Below, piece after piece: positions 21,714 through 32,600 of a stretch of 64,000 bases of DNA. Below the pieces are notes generated by a model, which was given only the letters and a program-made list of their open reading frames with translations, searched no databases and had not been told where the DNA came from. The stretch is from Opisthorchis felineus. Taxonomy: Eukaryota; Platyhelminthes; Trematoda; Opisthorchiida; Opisthorchiidae. The position numbers were made by a program, and so were the translations under genes. Where the stretch lies: positions 22,561-86,560 of the forward strand of contig SJOL01009637.1 of NCBI GenBank assembly GCA_004794785.1. The letters run 5' to 3'. Numbering within the stretch: the stretch's first letter is position 1; every line of letters starts with the position of its first letter.

Positions 21714-21833
21714 GCAGTCCCCGATTTTTCGTCAACCTTATGTTCTACTTGAACCCAAATTGGACTGTTTTCAAGAAATACACTCATTTGCAAATCAATT
21801 TGGTTTTGCGAGAGACACCTGGAATCCATCTGA

Positions 21834-21905
21834 ATCTCTCGTTTGTGATGTTTCCATGCAACTGAATGTGCATTCAGTTGCATGGAAACATCACAAACGA
21901 GAGAT
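21834..21905. repeat. Perfect 35-bp-arm palindrome
   Basis: Left arm 21834-21868 and right arm 21871-21905 are exact reverse complements separated only by TG. The arms begin ATCTCTCGTTTGTGATG and reach CAACTGAATG at the centre; they are the end of the hammerhead-repeat flank joined head-to-head with its own reverse copy. Confidence 0.95.
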
Positions 21906-21919
21906 GCATATTATTGTCA

Positions 21920-23430
21920 TTTCACTTCACCTCTCGGTTCTGATAGATACGGACAAATGTAGAGGTTTCTGTTAGGAGCGGTGATTCCTCCCGACAGCGA
22001 GATGTTTTTTTAGAAGCATCTCAGAGCCCTGTCAATAAGGAATGAATCTTCTGCCTTCATTTCCTGATGTTTCTGTATGAATACACTGTACGATTACTAG
22101 CATGCCCAAAAGTTCTGCCTCATCACCGATGATACAGCGATAACGGTCAAACAGAGTGGATCCTTCGTTTTAAACGATATCTTTTCATGCACTGTAGTCA
22201 GAGGAAGAAAATAGCATAATGTTGCGTGACAGCTGGTTCACCATGTAGGTCTACTGATAACAATCACGTGTTAGAAATCCAAGCGGCTGCCTTGTAGGAT
22301 CGGTCGTTTAATAACGCGTAGTAAATTATGCTTCTGCTGGATTATTATTTTGGACGGGTGTCAGGGAGATGAAACTGGGATCGTCACGGAGGCCGTGCAG
22401 ATTTTGTGGCATGGCTAAGCATGGTCTCACCAGGAGGATTTTCATGTCAAAAGACCCCTCCATCACACTGATTCAATACGACCAGAACTAGTGAAGAACG
22501 TACATCAAGAAGCCAAAAAACCTGCGTGGTAGCCCACCAACGCCATCAAAGCGTGACGATGACAAAAGGTGCAGATAATCATCATCATCATTATCGGCTG
22601 TAAGAACCGCGTGCTTGTCGTACAGTGCCACAGTTTCGTCCACCGATGATTTGAGGAGGTGGGGTAGGTAGCTGTGCATTAGAGGCGGGAGCTGATAAAT
22701 TGATGCGTAAATACAGGCAGCAGTGACCAGCTCAGCTGAGTTCGCTGGTAATAGATTTTATATTTCGCTGCCAAGTCATTGTTTGACATCCCCTGGCTCG
22801 TTTCCACCCTTCACGTGGTTCTGCAAACCTGCAAAACCAAATATGCAGGAGACGGACGGCGATCGCTTTGATCTAAGAGCTGCTTTTAGCTTGGTCTGTT
22901 TTGCTGCTTCGTGGTGTCTTATCTAAAGGCTTTTGAAATGTCTTCACAATTCAGTCCTTAGGATTGCCGGGGACTAAATTGAATTATGTGTGAGTTCATC
23001 ACAATATTTGGTGTCCCGCTTAGTGACAACCTGACCAGTTCATTGACGGTACATGCTTTCCCCATGGAGCATGGATTGAGGCAATTACACACAGAAGGTG
23101 ATGATTCCCTTACAATAGTGCCAATGGATATCTGATACCTAGTCTATTATGCAGTGTCAGTCGTCCCAACCGTTCCTTGAATACCTCTGTTGGCTACTGA
23201 CACTGGCAGGCTTGGCTCAGTGGCTCTCCTGAATCAGAGTTATTCAACAGCAACTAACTGATTCGGTTTACTAAATCACCCCCGCTCCCATTTTTCGGTG
23301 ACCGAAACTAGGGCAGCTTGAATAAACGTACCCATTGTACGTAGTTTGTGGCTGATAAAATGAAATGGACTAAATGGCAATTAAGTTCCAACACTATTCT
23401 ACCGTACCGTACCTTAATATTTTTCTCCCG
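21920..23430. other. Intergenic, nothing assigned
   Basis: No coding frame, RNA or repeat that I can support. Confidence 0.4.
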
Positions 23431-23438
23431 AAGCTTCA

Positions 23439-23613
23439 ACTGTGGTTCATTGGTTAGAGAGCGAATTTACTGACCGGAAGGTCCATGTTTCGAACCCGAC
23501 ATCTGCATCTCGACTTCCCCTGTCTAGGCTTGGGCAACCTGGCAGTATCCCAGCCCTCGTGCTTCCTTCGGTTGGTCTGGCAGTTAGGTACCGAAAGGGT
23601 GCTACAGCTGAAC
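23439..23613 (+). repeat. tRNA-derived SINE copy
   Basis: Head diverged (GTGGTTCATTGGTTAGAG), body and tail typical. Box B reads GTTTCGAACCC. Confidence 0.85.
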
Positions 23614-24148
23614 GGTATCGAATCACAAACTATCAAATTCTAAACGAACCGTCACATTCTGTAGTGGAAAGTCAATCCATTCAGTTGTGGCGGTTTTGGT
23701 GCATACCACCCATAGTAGTGGAGCGACGAAACACTTCTGGGTTTTCCAGGCATAACCGTGAGCACTTCGTATGCTGAACCGATAACTTTCGGATCAAACG
23801 CTTGCGCCTCTTTGCCATATCGCGCTATTGCTGTCTGATGGTTAACTTACGCTTGAAACCTGCTTACAAGTTGTGCAAAGCAACAAAAATTCATTTTTAC
23901 AGGATACACTGGCTGTTTTATAACAATATGTGGGATCTCCATTTCAATTACCTGCCTGGTGTGAGATCAGCGGGGAGTATCTTCGGGTAGAAAATTATAT
24001 CACTGACTTGTTCTAACGAATTTCTATTACTCCGTCTGTCCAGTTAGTTTAACCATTAACTTCTGTGATTCCAAGCTGGAGTGGAACCCTCCATAGGCTT
24101 GTCATGTGGTACGGTCGTCTTTTTCCAAGGACACGCCTTCAGAAGACA

Positions 24149-24424
24149 CTAGTATTTTGATGCTTTACTGAAACTACTTTCAACGGTTGCGTTTCTCCTC
24201 CCATCTTGTTGGTCGGGTCTTTCGGGTGGCCTCTCCAGTACAGGTGAAATTTCCTCTAACGGCAAACTGATGATAGTTGTGTTCTCTTGTATACTGTGTG
24301 GTAATTTCGGAACCGTCAACGAAATCATTTTCCAAGCACCAATAAACTCATCATTTTCATCCATAACTTTTCTTAAGTACGTTCGCTCAGATTCAGCAGG
24401 CTCGGAATTGTACATTTTTGCCAT
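24149..24424 (-). CDS. Hypothetical 91-aa ORF, divergent to ZSWIM7-like gene
   Basis: Uninterrupted ORF on the minus strand from ATG at 24424 to TAG at 24149, with an in-frame TGA 24 nt upstream of the start. Its first codon lies 92 bp from the ATG of the ZSWIM7-like gene on the other strand, a head-to-head layout that could share a promoter. The product is acidic in its N-terminal half (SEPAESERT, MDENDEF) and proline/charge-rich toward the end (ERPPERPDQQDGRR). I recognise no family. It could also be the first exon of a longer gene or chance. Confidence 0.4.
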   Translation of the reverse strand: MAKMYNSEPAESERTYLRKVMDENDEFIGAWKMISLTVPKLPHSIQENTTIISLPLEEISPVLERPPERPDQQDGRRNATVESSFSKASKY

Positions 24425-24516
24425 TTGTTTCCAGACATTTCAGTTGGCATGCGACAGAGGATTTTGACGGAATTAATTTCATTATCAGCTGAACTCGTGT
24501 AAAAACCAAACTCAGC

Positions 24517-25075
24517 ATGGTTGTTGTTATGGTCCCACGATGCCTTGCTGAAAATTTGCGAAACCGTCTTGAGAATATTGGTTCAGTGCTGTCAGACGAC
24601 ATTATTTTGCTGCAAGTCCCAGACGCGTTACTCATGAACCTCCCACCTGCAGTATTCATGATATATTTGGAGCAGCAAGCTTTCCTGCCGTGACCTATTT
24701 TGAGCGAGGTTCATTAACAGTGGAACAATCACCTTCTGGACGTTGTCTTTACAAGGTAAGGTGTGAAGGAGCGGCACCCACTTTCCATAGCTGGAACCTC
24801 ATCACGGTGCGCCGCAGTACTGCAGTTACCATGCCCATTATTGTCCGTGCATTTCGATTTTTGTGGGAACCAAGGTGTTGAATTTGGACGCAAGGTGCCA
24901 ACTTTGGGTCAGTTATGAAAATCATTCTCAATCATATGTAGTGTGAACATCTGTTGGCGATTCTCCTGATGCGCAGTTTGAACAGACATCGATCGATTCA
25001 AGTTGACGATGACAAATTGGCTCATTCGGTCGAGCTGATGTACACAGAATCAAGTATCCCCACATCAGATTCGTG
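24517..25075 (+). CDS. ZSWIM7/SWS1-like SWIM zinc-finger protein (Shu complex)
   Basis: Predicted exons 24517-24626, 24653-24755, 24791-24874 and 24942-25075 give about 143 aa, close to human ZSWIM7 (140 aa). SWS1 proteins act with SWSAP1-type partners to promote RAD51 recombination in the nucleus. Seen: the block SLTVEQSPSGRCLYK, matching the SSPSGR-VYQ region, then HYCPC and, after an intron, CEHLLAILL. Together these make the SWIM signature C-x-C-x8-C-x-H. Introns are tiny: 26, 35 and 67 nt. The first (donor GC|gttact) is non-ideal; the alternative is a frame break there. The TGA stop at 25073-25075 overlaps a good donor (TTC|gtgagt), so a further exon is possible. Start: ATG in context cagcATGg. 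Confidence 0.82.
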
Positions 25076-25289
25076 AGTAGATGCTTCACTACTTACATTT
25101 TTCTTACCTTCTCAGGACGTAGCCATGTTTTCCTGGACTATTAAATACGTTTTCTAATTTCAGTGTCATCATTTTTGGGTTTGGGAAGTGAGCCTTGTCT
25201 TTGAACAGAAACGTCGTAGTGGTACATGTATATATGCAACAGATACATGTTACAGGTTACTTATATCGTTAGGGTAGTTTACTCACAGT

Positions 25290-25469
25290 GGGGCGAGATG
25301 GCTCAGTGGTTAGAGCGCGAATTTACTGACCGGAAGGTCCGTGATTCGAATTCGACCTCTGCCTCTCGACTTCCCCTGTCTAGGCTTGGACAACCTGACA
25401 GTATCCCAGCCCTCGTGCTTCCTTCGGGTGGTATGGCAGCTAGGCACCGAAAGGGTGCTACAGCTGAAC
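25290..25469 (+). repeat. tRNA-derived SINE copy with target-site duplication
   Basis: Near-consensus copy starting GGGGCGAGATGGCTCAGTGG. TCACAGTGG precedes the head and recurs after the tail (9-bp duplication). Confidence 0.9.
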
Positions 25470-26169
25470 GATCTCTCGATCATCATCGATCACAGTGGTC
25501 CAACACAATGGCAAAGGTCTGGTTGTTGTCTGCTTGTAGTTCCTCGGAAAATATCAGCCGAAAACTGATTGTTGGGCGAAATTTCACAGGATGGTGGCTG
25601 CCGCTGAAACCACGAGCTCAATGAATTTCTTCTTGTCTAGTTGGAAGAAATTTCGCACGCTTTCTGTTCCTGCTCACCGCTGTTTTAGCTATTTACACAT
25701 GATAGGGTGCATGATAGGTGCGTGCACTGACTATATTTCTTCGAGTGGTGAAGAAACCTGTGCTAAAAGCTTGTCAAGTTATTTCACCTCATCATGCCCC
25801 TGATTTTCGATTCAGTAATGTGCAACCCTTTTGAAAGTAAGTACCCGTGATGTCTTCACCGATCGGTCTAATAAGCTATAATTGCTGTGGTGTAGGACTG
25901 GCCGTCCTCCCCCCTCAAATTCGAGTGGTAAATAGATGCATGTCAATTATGCAGCCAGACAGATACAGCTCGCTGAACGTCTGGGTCGATGTTGACGTCT
26001 AGTCGCGTTAGTTGTTTCGGTAGCATTGTATTGTGCCACAACTTTTACGCTTAAGAAAGTTGGGGAAATTCGTCAGTATTTAATGACGAAGCTGCTCGTT
26101 CCTGCGGAAAATGGCGGATGAAGCTAAACAATTCCTATGAAGTACTACAATAATAAATAATAATAATCG

Positions 26170-26349
26170 TTTTAACTGTAGCACCCTTTCGGTGCCTAGC
26201 TACCATGCCATCCGAAGGAAGCACGAGGGCTGGGATACTGCCAGGTTGCCCAAGCCTAGACAGGGGAAGTCGAGAGGCAGAGGTTGGGTTCGAACCACGG
26301 ACCTTCCGGTCAGTAAATTCGCGCTCTAACCACTGTGCCACCTCGCCCC
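26170..26349 (-). repeat. tRNA-derived SINE copy, antisense, with target-site duplication
   Basis: Near-consensus, opposite orientation to the copy 700 bp to the left. GTACTACAATA occurs on both sides (11-bp duplication). The tail side carries a TAA-repeat-like stretch. Confidence 0.9.
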
Positions 26350-26399
26350 CGTACTACAATATGTTTGGGAAAGTGAGCATAAGTTGACTACCGTACCAC

Positions 26400-27794
26400 A
26401 ATCTCTTCAGAAACACATGTAACTAATCGGCGAATCTACTTGTCGCCACTGTTTCGGTTTAGATGCGGCTGACCACGCATGATGAGATGAGCACAAGCGA
26501 AGAATAAACGTATCCCGTAGGGACTCAGTTGAATGGTATGCTGCAGCGGAAGATAACAACGGAAGGGCATGTGTTACACAACAGAGACCGATTAGGTTTC
26601 CCAACTTGGTACGGGCCATAATCCCCATCAGAGTTACTGATGGTCGAGACTGGGGAACTCGCCAAGGGCCCCAATATGGATGGGGTGAATAACGTTTGCA
26701 AGCCTGTGGAAAGATTAACCGAGTTGAGAACCAAGCCAAGACCCATGATCAAGTGGGTGGCGTGAAACTGTAGGCTAACCCCGAAACTCGACTTCTACTC
26801 ATACCCACATGAACTCTCCATTAATCTAACTGGTACATTAAATCAAGAATACGGATAACAGAACTATTGTGCTGACTGGTGGAGAATCCTTTTAGTCATA
26901 AATCGCCTCTCCATTCCTCGTAAACACAAAAGGTGAGATAACAGATTTTCCGAACTATGGCTACTTCTCAAACGCAATAAAATTTGCTCGTCTTTTTGAG
27001 ATCGATTGGTTCTTTTAGGTGCCTTGTGTCTAAGGGATAGGGATGACCTCGTGGTCTGGTGAGGATTTCTGCAAAACACAACAAAACCAAGGACAGTTTG
27101 TCGCGTTAAATAGTTGATATTATGAACGAACTTCGATTGACGTGAACAGCCACACTTGAGAGAGTGGTTAAAACCCTCCCTTTCGATGTTTTTTTATGGG
27201 TATGGAGAACTTTGCAACTGTGTGTAATTGCAAAATAACATGGTGTTGATTACACGAACAGTTAGCGCGTAGGTTTTGGTTGCTCTTTTCCGAACTCGGA
27301 GTTCGTATAGGTGAGAGGTGGCATCGAAATAATTAATAAGAACATGATGGCCCTGAAAGATATTTTCTCGCCACCTTATTTTGGTACTTATTTGACGGAA
27401 TCCGCGAAGTAAGTCAAACACCTGTCTTTGACCTAGCGTAATTAGCCAGCGGTTATGGCACTTGCTTTCTCAGTGGGTCTCAACAGTTGATATACGCTGC
27501 AACTCGCTCACTTGACCTGAGTAAATTTATGGCAAAATTGAAATTTTGCCGATCAATTAAGTCGTCGTTTTTTAACGTACAAATGCTCGGTCTATTCCAA
27601 ACATTTGTCGATCAGCTGAAAGGGTTTATCAGTTGTCCGAACTCTCGCTAAAGTTCCGGCGGGGAGCTCATCTCAATCTCATCTCGACACCGTCGTTTTA
27701 CAAGGCATTGAAATTGTCCTGTCTGTACTTGATTCTATAGCTTATTAAACCGAGTCAGTTTCGTACATGCACTCGCAAGCAAGTGTGATTTCAG
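26400..27794. other. Intergenic or intronic, nothing assigned
   Basis: A 110-codon minus ORF at 26407-26739 has no recognisable features and looks like a shadow of old repeat sequence (AACGTTTGCAAGCC at 26690 resembles the PLE end at 15329). Confidence 0.35.
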
Positions 27795-27900
27795 ATTCCG
27801 TTTGCACAATTACTTCGCCCTGATGGATGACTTAAGGACGGTTGTCCTGCGTGAGTTGCCGCAACAAGGTGTTGCTGTTGCTCATGAAAAGTATCTTTAG
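27795..27900 (+). CDS. Possible alternative terminal exon of the ZSWIM7-like gene
   Basis: Acceptor gtgtgatttcag followed by an open stretch of 34 codons ending in TAG. Its phase (one base completes the split codon) fits the donor at 25072/25073, giving a longer C-terminus that contains LRTVVLRELPQQ. Human ZSWIM7 has no such extension, so this may be coincidental or belong to another gene. The intervening 2.7 kb would hold two SINEs. Confidence 0.35.
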
Positions 27901-28088
27901 TTTCCTCTCATCAACTGCTGCTTGTGTGTTATCTCCAGGATAGCGTAAAAATTTACGAAGGTTTATGGAGGCTGCTCTGAGATCCATCGGTCCCCCGAAT
28001 CAGGCTGGGTGCATGTTCACCTGCGCTGACTGGCGAATTCATGTGCAGTGGCCTTCCCAAGCATGGCCACGGAAATGTTCTCTGTTAG

Positions 28089-28255
28089 TACAAAATCAGC
28101 GTATCCCATCGCAAAAGAAGTCACCCCACGGAAGAAACCAAAGTGCCTCTGTTCCCCGTGGTTCCCCGTCGGACTACTGAACAACGCTTCCTTTTAAAGG
28201 AACTACCTTCAGAGCGTAAGGAATTTTTCCGACGAAGGAGCTTTACCTTGAAAAG
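28089..28255 (+). CDS. Unassigned exon-like ORF, basic
   Basis: Acceptor ttctctgttag opens a 55-codon frame with many Arg/Lys residues (HRKRSHPTEE, ELPSERKEFFRRRSF) ending at AAAAG|gttggt. A second reading uses a 32-nt micro-intron (28171-28202 region) after an upstream ATG frame beginning MATEMF. Either is possible; no family recognised. Confidence 0.3.
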
Positions 28256-28259
28256 GTTG

Positions 28260-31200
28260 GTAGGATGAGTAGTGACTGTCACTTTCGGGAATATGCTAAG
28301 AAAATTTGCGTTGTTTCCAGGTATTCTCAACTGCTTTTTGATGCTCTCCTCAGGTCGTATTAAATAATTTACCTCACGCATCACACCAACGCAGCTGTGA
28401 GGTGTACTACTGTACCAAGGTGACAGACCTTCATATTTTGATCACCTCATGCAAGGCATATCACATAGGCAAGTAGTCTGTAAAAGTGTTAAAATACGGA
28501 TGATAATAGCAGGGTGAAATGTGTTTTTTGTGACAGTAAGACCCTTCGGAAATGGAAATGCAACAACTACTAATTTAGCGTGCCCCGCTGTGCTTTTTTT
28601 TCCAAACTCACTGCCTCCATTTCATATCGAATCCTGGTTCCCAATCTCCTTAGAAAACGGTACTTTCCAGAGATTGTCCCATCCAACTCTGGAAGTTAGC
28701 TCAGCCCCCCCCCTCGTAGCAGGTTCCATCCTCATCTTGGTCTGATTTCCATCTGAATTCGTGTTTATTCGATGGCGAAGGCGTGCTGTTTTGTTGTGCG
28801 GCAGGAATGACAGTGCATATTACCGACTGAAAAACACCATGCTGATCAGATGGTATGACTCAGATCCACGGGGGTTTGAGTACTGCAGGTTTCACCAACC
28901 ATATCGATAGATCACTTCAGAGGTGTTTGTTAAACAATCGGGCGTCAAGTATGCCCAAACCAGAGCATTGTTAGTACGGGCCTGAACAAAGGAGCAAGAC
29001 CAGCCTCGGTCAGCGGCAAAGCTCCACTAAACTTATTTTCACGATTCTACAATCTGCCTGCTATCTTCTGACTCTCCTCAACACCCGCACACAATACAAC
29101 CACATGGCTGTGCACGGCAGGTGTCAGGCAATTGATTCTTGCATTACACGGTCAGCTCTCCAACACTACCGGATTCTCTTAGTTTTTCTAGGTTATAATG
29201 TCGGACGAAAGGGAAAGACAGTTGTCCGAAATGAAGACGTCAGGAAAACACCAACGGGGTGCGCTATGAAGGAACCTGGAGAATGTCTGAAACAAGAGAC
29301 TTTGTTTACGCGAAAGGACTGGTTGTATTAATTGTTTTCGCACAGTTAATCGTTTTCACAATCTTGAGATAGAAATGCGCTAAAAGCCGGAAGATCAATC
29401 GGATGGATCGCCTACACGCTGTTCACGGAATTCGCCAACCGAAGCTCGGCCGACAATCTTGGTACATCTTCTAGTCGACTGTCGGTCATCAACAGCAGCA
29501 ATCCAGGATATTATTGAAGCTGTTCCAAAACAGGGCAGCTACAATGGAACAAAACTAAGGAAACTGTTCCTAACTAAACAGTTTGAAATGGAAGTGACAG
29601 ACTGTGAGGTCAGGAGTGGAACGCCGATTTACATTACTACCCCTAAGGAGAAGTCGCATATTCCTCAGAACTCCTGAATGTGAGAGACGCTTGGAACAAC
29701 TGACTGGTCATGTCAAAAGAAATTCGGCTTCTCTCAGTGAAAACATTCGACTGACTGATTAGAATGAGAATTGGTCAGTAAGTCAAGTTTTATGAAGAAG
29801 TTGGTGACCTAATATCGTGCTTAGAAAGTCACCACAAATCCCACCACCTCATCGTGGTTCGATAGTAGTAACCGTGGTGTGACAGCTGCTTTACGTGAGC
29901 TAACAGGGGCCTGGCGGTGGTACCACTAGGATTTGGTGGATCTTCGGCTAGTAACTGGGTTTCCCATGAAGTATCACATGAGCTCACTGACCAGACCACG
30001 ACATGGCTCTCTACCTGCCTTGAAAGAGTTTCGCATGCCTTGTGAACTGCGTAGACTACTTGGTAGTGACATAAGAACCGTGTAACGATCACCGACAACC
30101 ACGAAACTCTGTGAACCTGTAGGTCCCAACTGGATTTTGAGGGCAAGAGAAGTGACCCTGATTGATAGACAGACGTTACGTAGTGCGTGGATAAGATCAA
30201 CTCAAGTTACAACGGCATTTCAGACGGTTCTGCTTTCTATGTTTTTCCTGCTGTAATCTACAGTTGGCCCTACATGGGCTAGAAGTGAATTCTCAAGCAA
30301 AAGCTGTCAGCCCTAGAAACGTCGCTCGCACACAAATTTCAATGTTGCCACATCAATAGTCATCATTTATGCTGCTCCTGTTGTTTCAAAGGCGGCAGCG
30401 ATTCAGAAGGTGGCTCACCTTCGGAAAGAAGTTATGTAAAGTAAAATAAGTGCCATGAGAAGAAATTTTTCTTCCGAGCTTCAGCGCTTTGAATTGTCTT
30501 CAGTTCCTTTTTGGAGTTACCTTTTTTGGAGTGTTAAACCACAAGTCCAGACACATGCTAGTTGCAACCGGTAGGGTTATGTTTCCAAGACAAAACGATG
30601 CCGATTGCTGCTAGCTCTATAGCACCATCGGCGATCCTTCCGCACAATTCAAGGTATAAAATAAATACGCTACTGAGTAAAACGTCAGTAGTTAAATTAA
30701 ACAATAGCATCATTTACATTAATTCAACAAGCACCATCGGGATCAGGGAATATTGCGGTAGATTATGGCGGGACGATATGTTGATCATGACAGGTATGGC
30801 TAGTGAATGTGGTCAAAGGTGAACAGTCTTCAGCGTATGTTCATATGAGGAATTTCATCCCATGCAAATAGAGGAGAAGTTTTTACCTGTGACGAGTTGG
30901 TGGGAGCACGGCGAGAAGAAGGCTAATGAGTTTTCCATCGTTAGTTTATCCACATATCTGATTTTATAACGGGAAGAAAGTAGTTGTATTTTTCAGCACG
31001 GCTCCATTGTTGGCTCAAATCGCTGCATATAAAGGTCACAGATTTTGGAATTTTCCTATATTTGCGAGCGATGGGACATTGTGTTTGCTGGGCACTGTCC
31101 TTTTGATTTTCGCTTGGAGGCCAGGGAACTAGGATATAATAAAAAAAAGAATAGGTTTCGATTGAGGATTATCGGGTTGAAAATAAGCTTTTTATTTAAA

Positions 31201-31830
31201 TGCAATCAAATGAACCCGTGTGAGACGCGGAGTTGCACGGAGCATTCAATGAAAGAGTCAGAAGGGCTGGTTGAAAATCAACAAACGTACTAGCAGGAGT
31301 CTTTGTTTTGTATTAGAAGCATTATTGACTACTGATAGTTGACATATTTACACAAATGACAGAATGAAAACATGAGTTCAGTGTTATCAAAGTCCGATAA
31401 TGGAGACACTAGGAACGTGCCTACATGGCACACTGTTTTCATGTGATTGGGGGATAGGTAATTGATCGACTCGTTGGATGAGCACATTCAAAGCATCCCA
31501 TAGGTACAAATTCGTGTTGAGACACTTTTTGCCTTCAGCTGTATTACGTAGAGATCAGTTCTCTTGCTGTCATTATAATAAGGTGACGCTAAAATATACG
31601 ACTTCCCAGACAGTCACATGTGCTTATGACGAGAAACACTTGTCTTACTGTTCGGTTGTTTTCCGCCTTTAGTGAGAGGAACACATGGTTGCTGATTTTT
31701 TCCATGTATAAAACCCACAGCAGCTGTAAAATCCGAAGGTATTATGGTGCCTGTAAGGTATGAGTTTCTCCAACCGCTTTCTAGCTTTGCCAGGTAACTT
31801 TACTACTAATGAGTGGTCATTTTTTTATCC
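28260..31830. other. Intergenic, nothing assigned
   Basis: Only short ORFs; the longest (minus, 29829-30200) shows no domain or motif. Confidence 0.4.
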
Positions 31831-31833
31831 CAG

Positions 31834-31946
31834 CCTTCAGTCGATCCCCACGGAATGCTTGTCGACCACGTCGTGCGTGAAAGATATGTCGAGTTTCTAA
31901 AAATTTCAGTCACACGGTACCTTGCGCCCCCATTCTGGTCCATCAG
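31834..31946 (+). CDS. Unassigned exon-like ORF
   Basis: A strong acceptor (polyT then atcccag) opens a 113-bp frame free of stops in phase 0 only, ending in CATCAG|gtgggtg. It encodes about 37 residues including HVVRERYVEFLKISVTRYL. The splice context and codon choice look genuine, but I recognise no family and found no neighbouring exon with matching phase. Confidence 0.35.
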
Positions 31947-32529
31947 GTGGGTGTTACTAGGATTAATGATGTAAATTCTGGGCTACCAGTTGAAAAATGA
32001 CGACCGCAAGACCACCCGTTCGCTAATCCACCGCTATAATTGATGACTTAATCTGGGATGTGCGAATGCTTTTTTCCAACATGCTGTTGACATGGACAGT
32101 CAATACGGCCTTTGGTGTGCGTTCACATTTTCACCCTAATCGGCCGTCCATTCTAACAGGATTCGTCATTGCCATTCCGTGAGACCCCGTTTGACAGGAT
32201 GATATTTGGAAATACATGGTCAGTTTCGAAAATCTCAGCGGATGGAGTGCGTAAGGAAATGGACAATGCATTTTTTGTGTGTTTACCAGACTGTTCTGGG
32301 GCAATCGGCTGCATTGTCTTTAATGCCCGGCGTGTAACGAATCAGTAGTTCAGTTCTGTTTAGGTCATTTCAGTTGGGAAACCGTTCACAATCATTGGTT
32401 TGTTCGGGTTGCCAGAGCCGTTGGAAACCAAAAGCAGAATGAGGGGAGTGACACAATCTTATCTCGAGTGTACCGCAATTTTCAGTCCTGTTGCACAAGT
32501 TAGCCCAGGTGTTAAGACAGTGTGTGCTT

Positions 32530-32600
32530 GGAAATTCTGAAGTCAGCACAAGTTGGCTTCGCTTACAGGACGAAACCTCTGTTAAAACTTCCAAACCTCA
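32530..32600 (+). repeat. Dispersed repeat segment, copy 1
   Basis: GCACAAGTTGGCTTCGCTTA and following CAGGACGAAACCTCTGTTAA resemble 50895-50945. Nature of the repeat unknown. Confidence 0.35.

Noticed and set aside
25290..25362. tRNA gene
   Set aside because: Box A and box B are good, but the unit is repeated in many diverged copies with a common non-tRNA body and tail, and no cloverleaf with anticodon stem is evident; it is a SINE head.
29829..30200. 123-codon minus-strand ORF
   Set aside because: No domain, unusual composition for a real exon, and no splice context that supports it.
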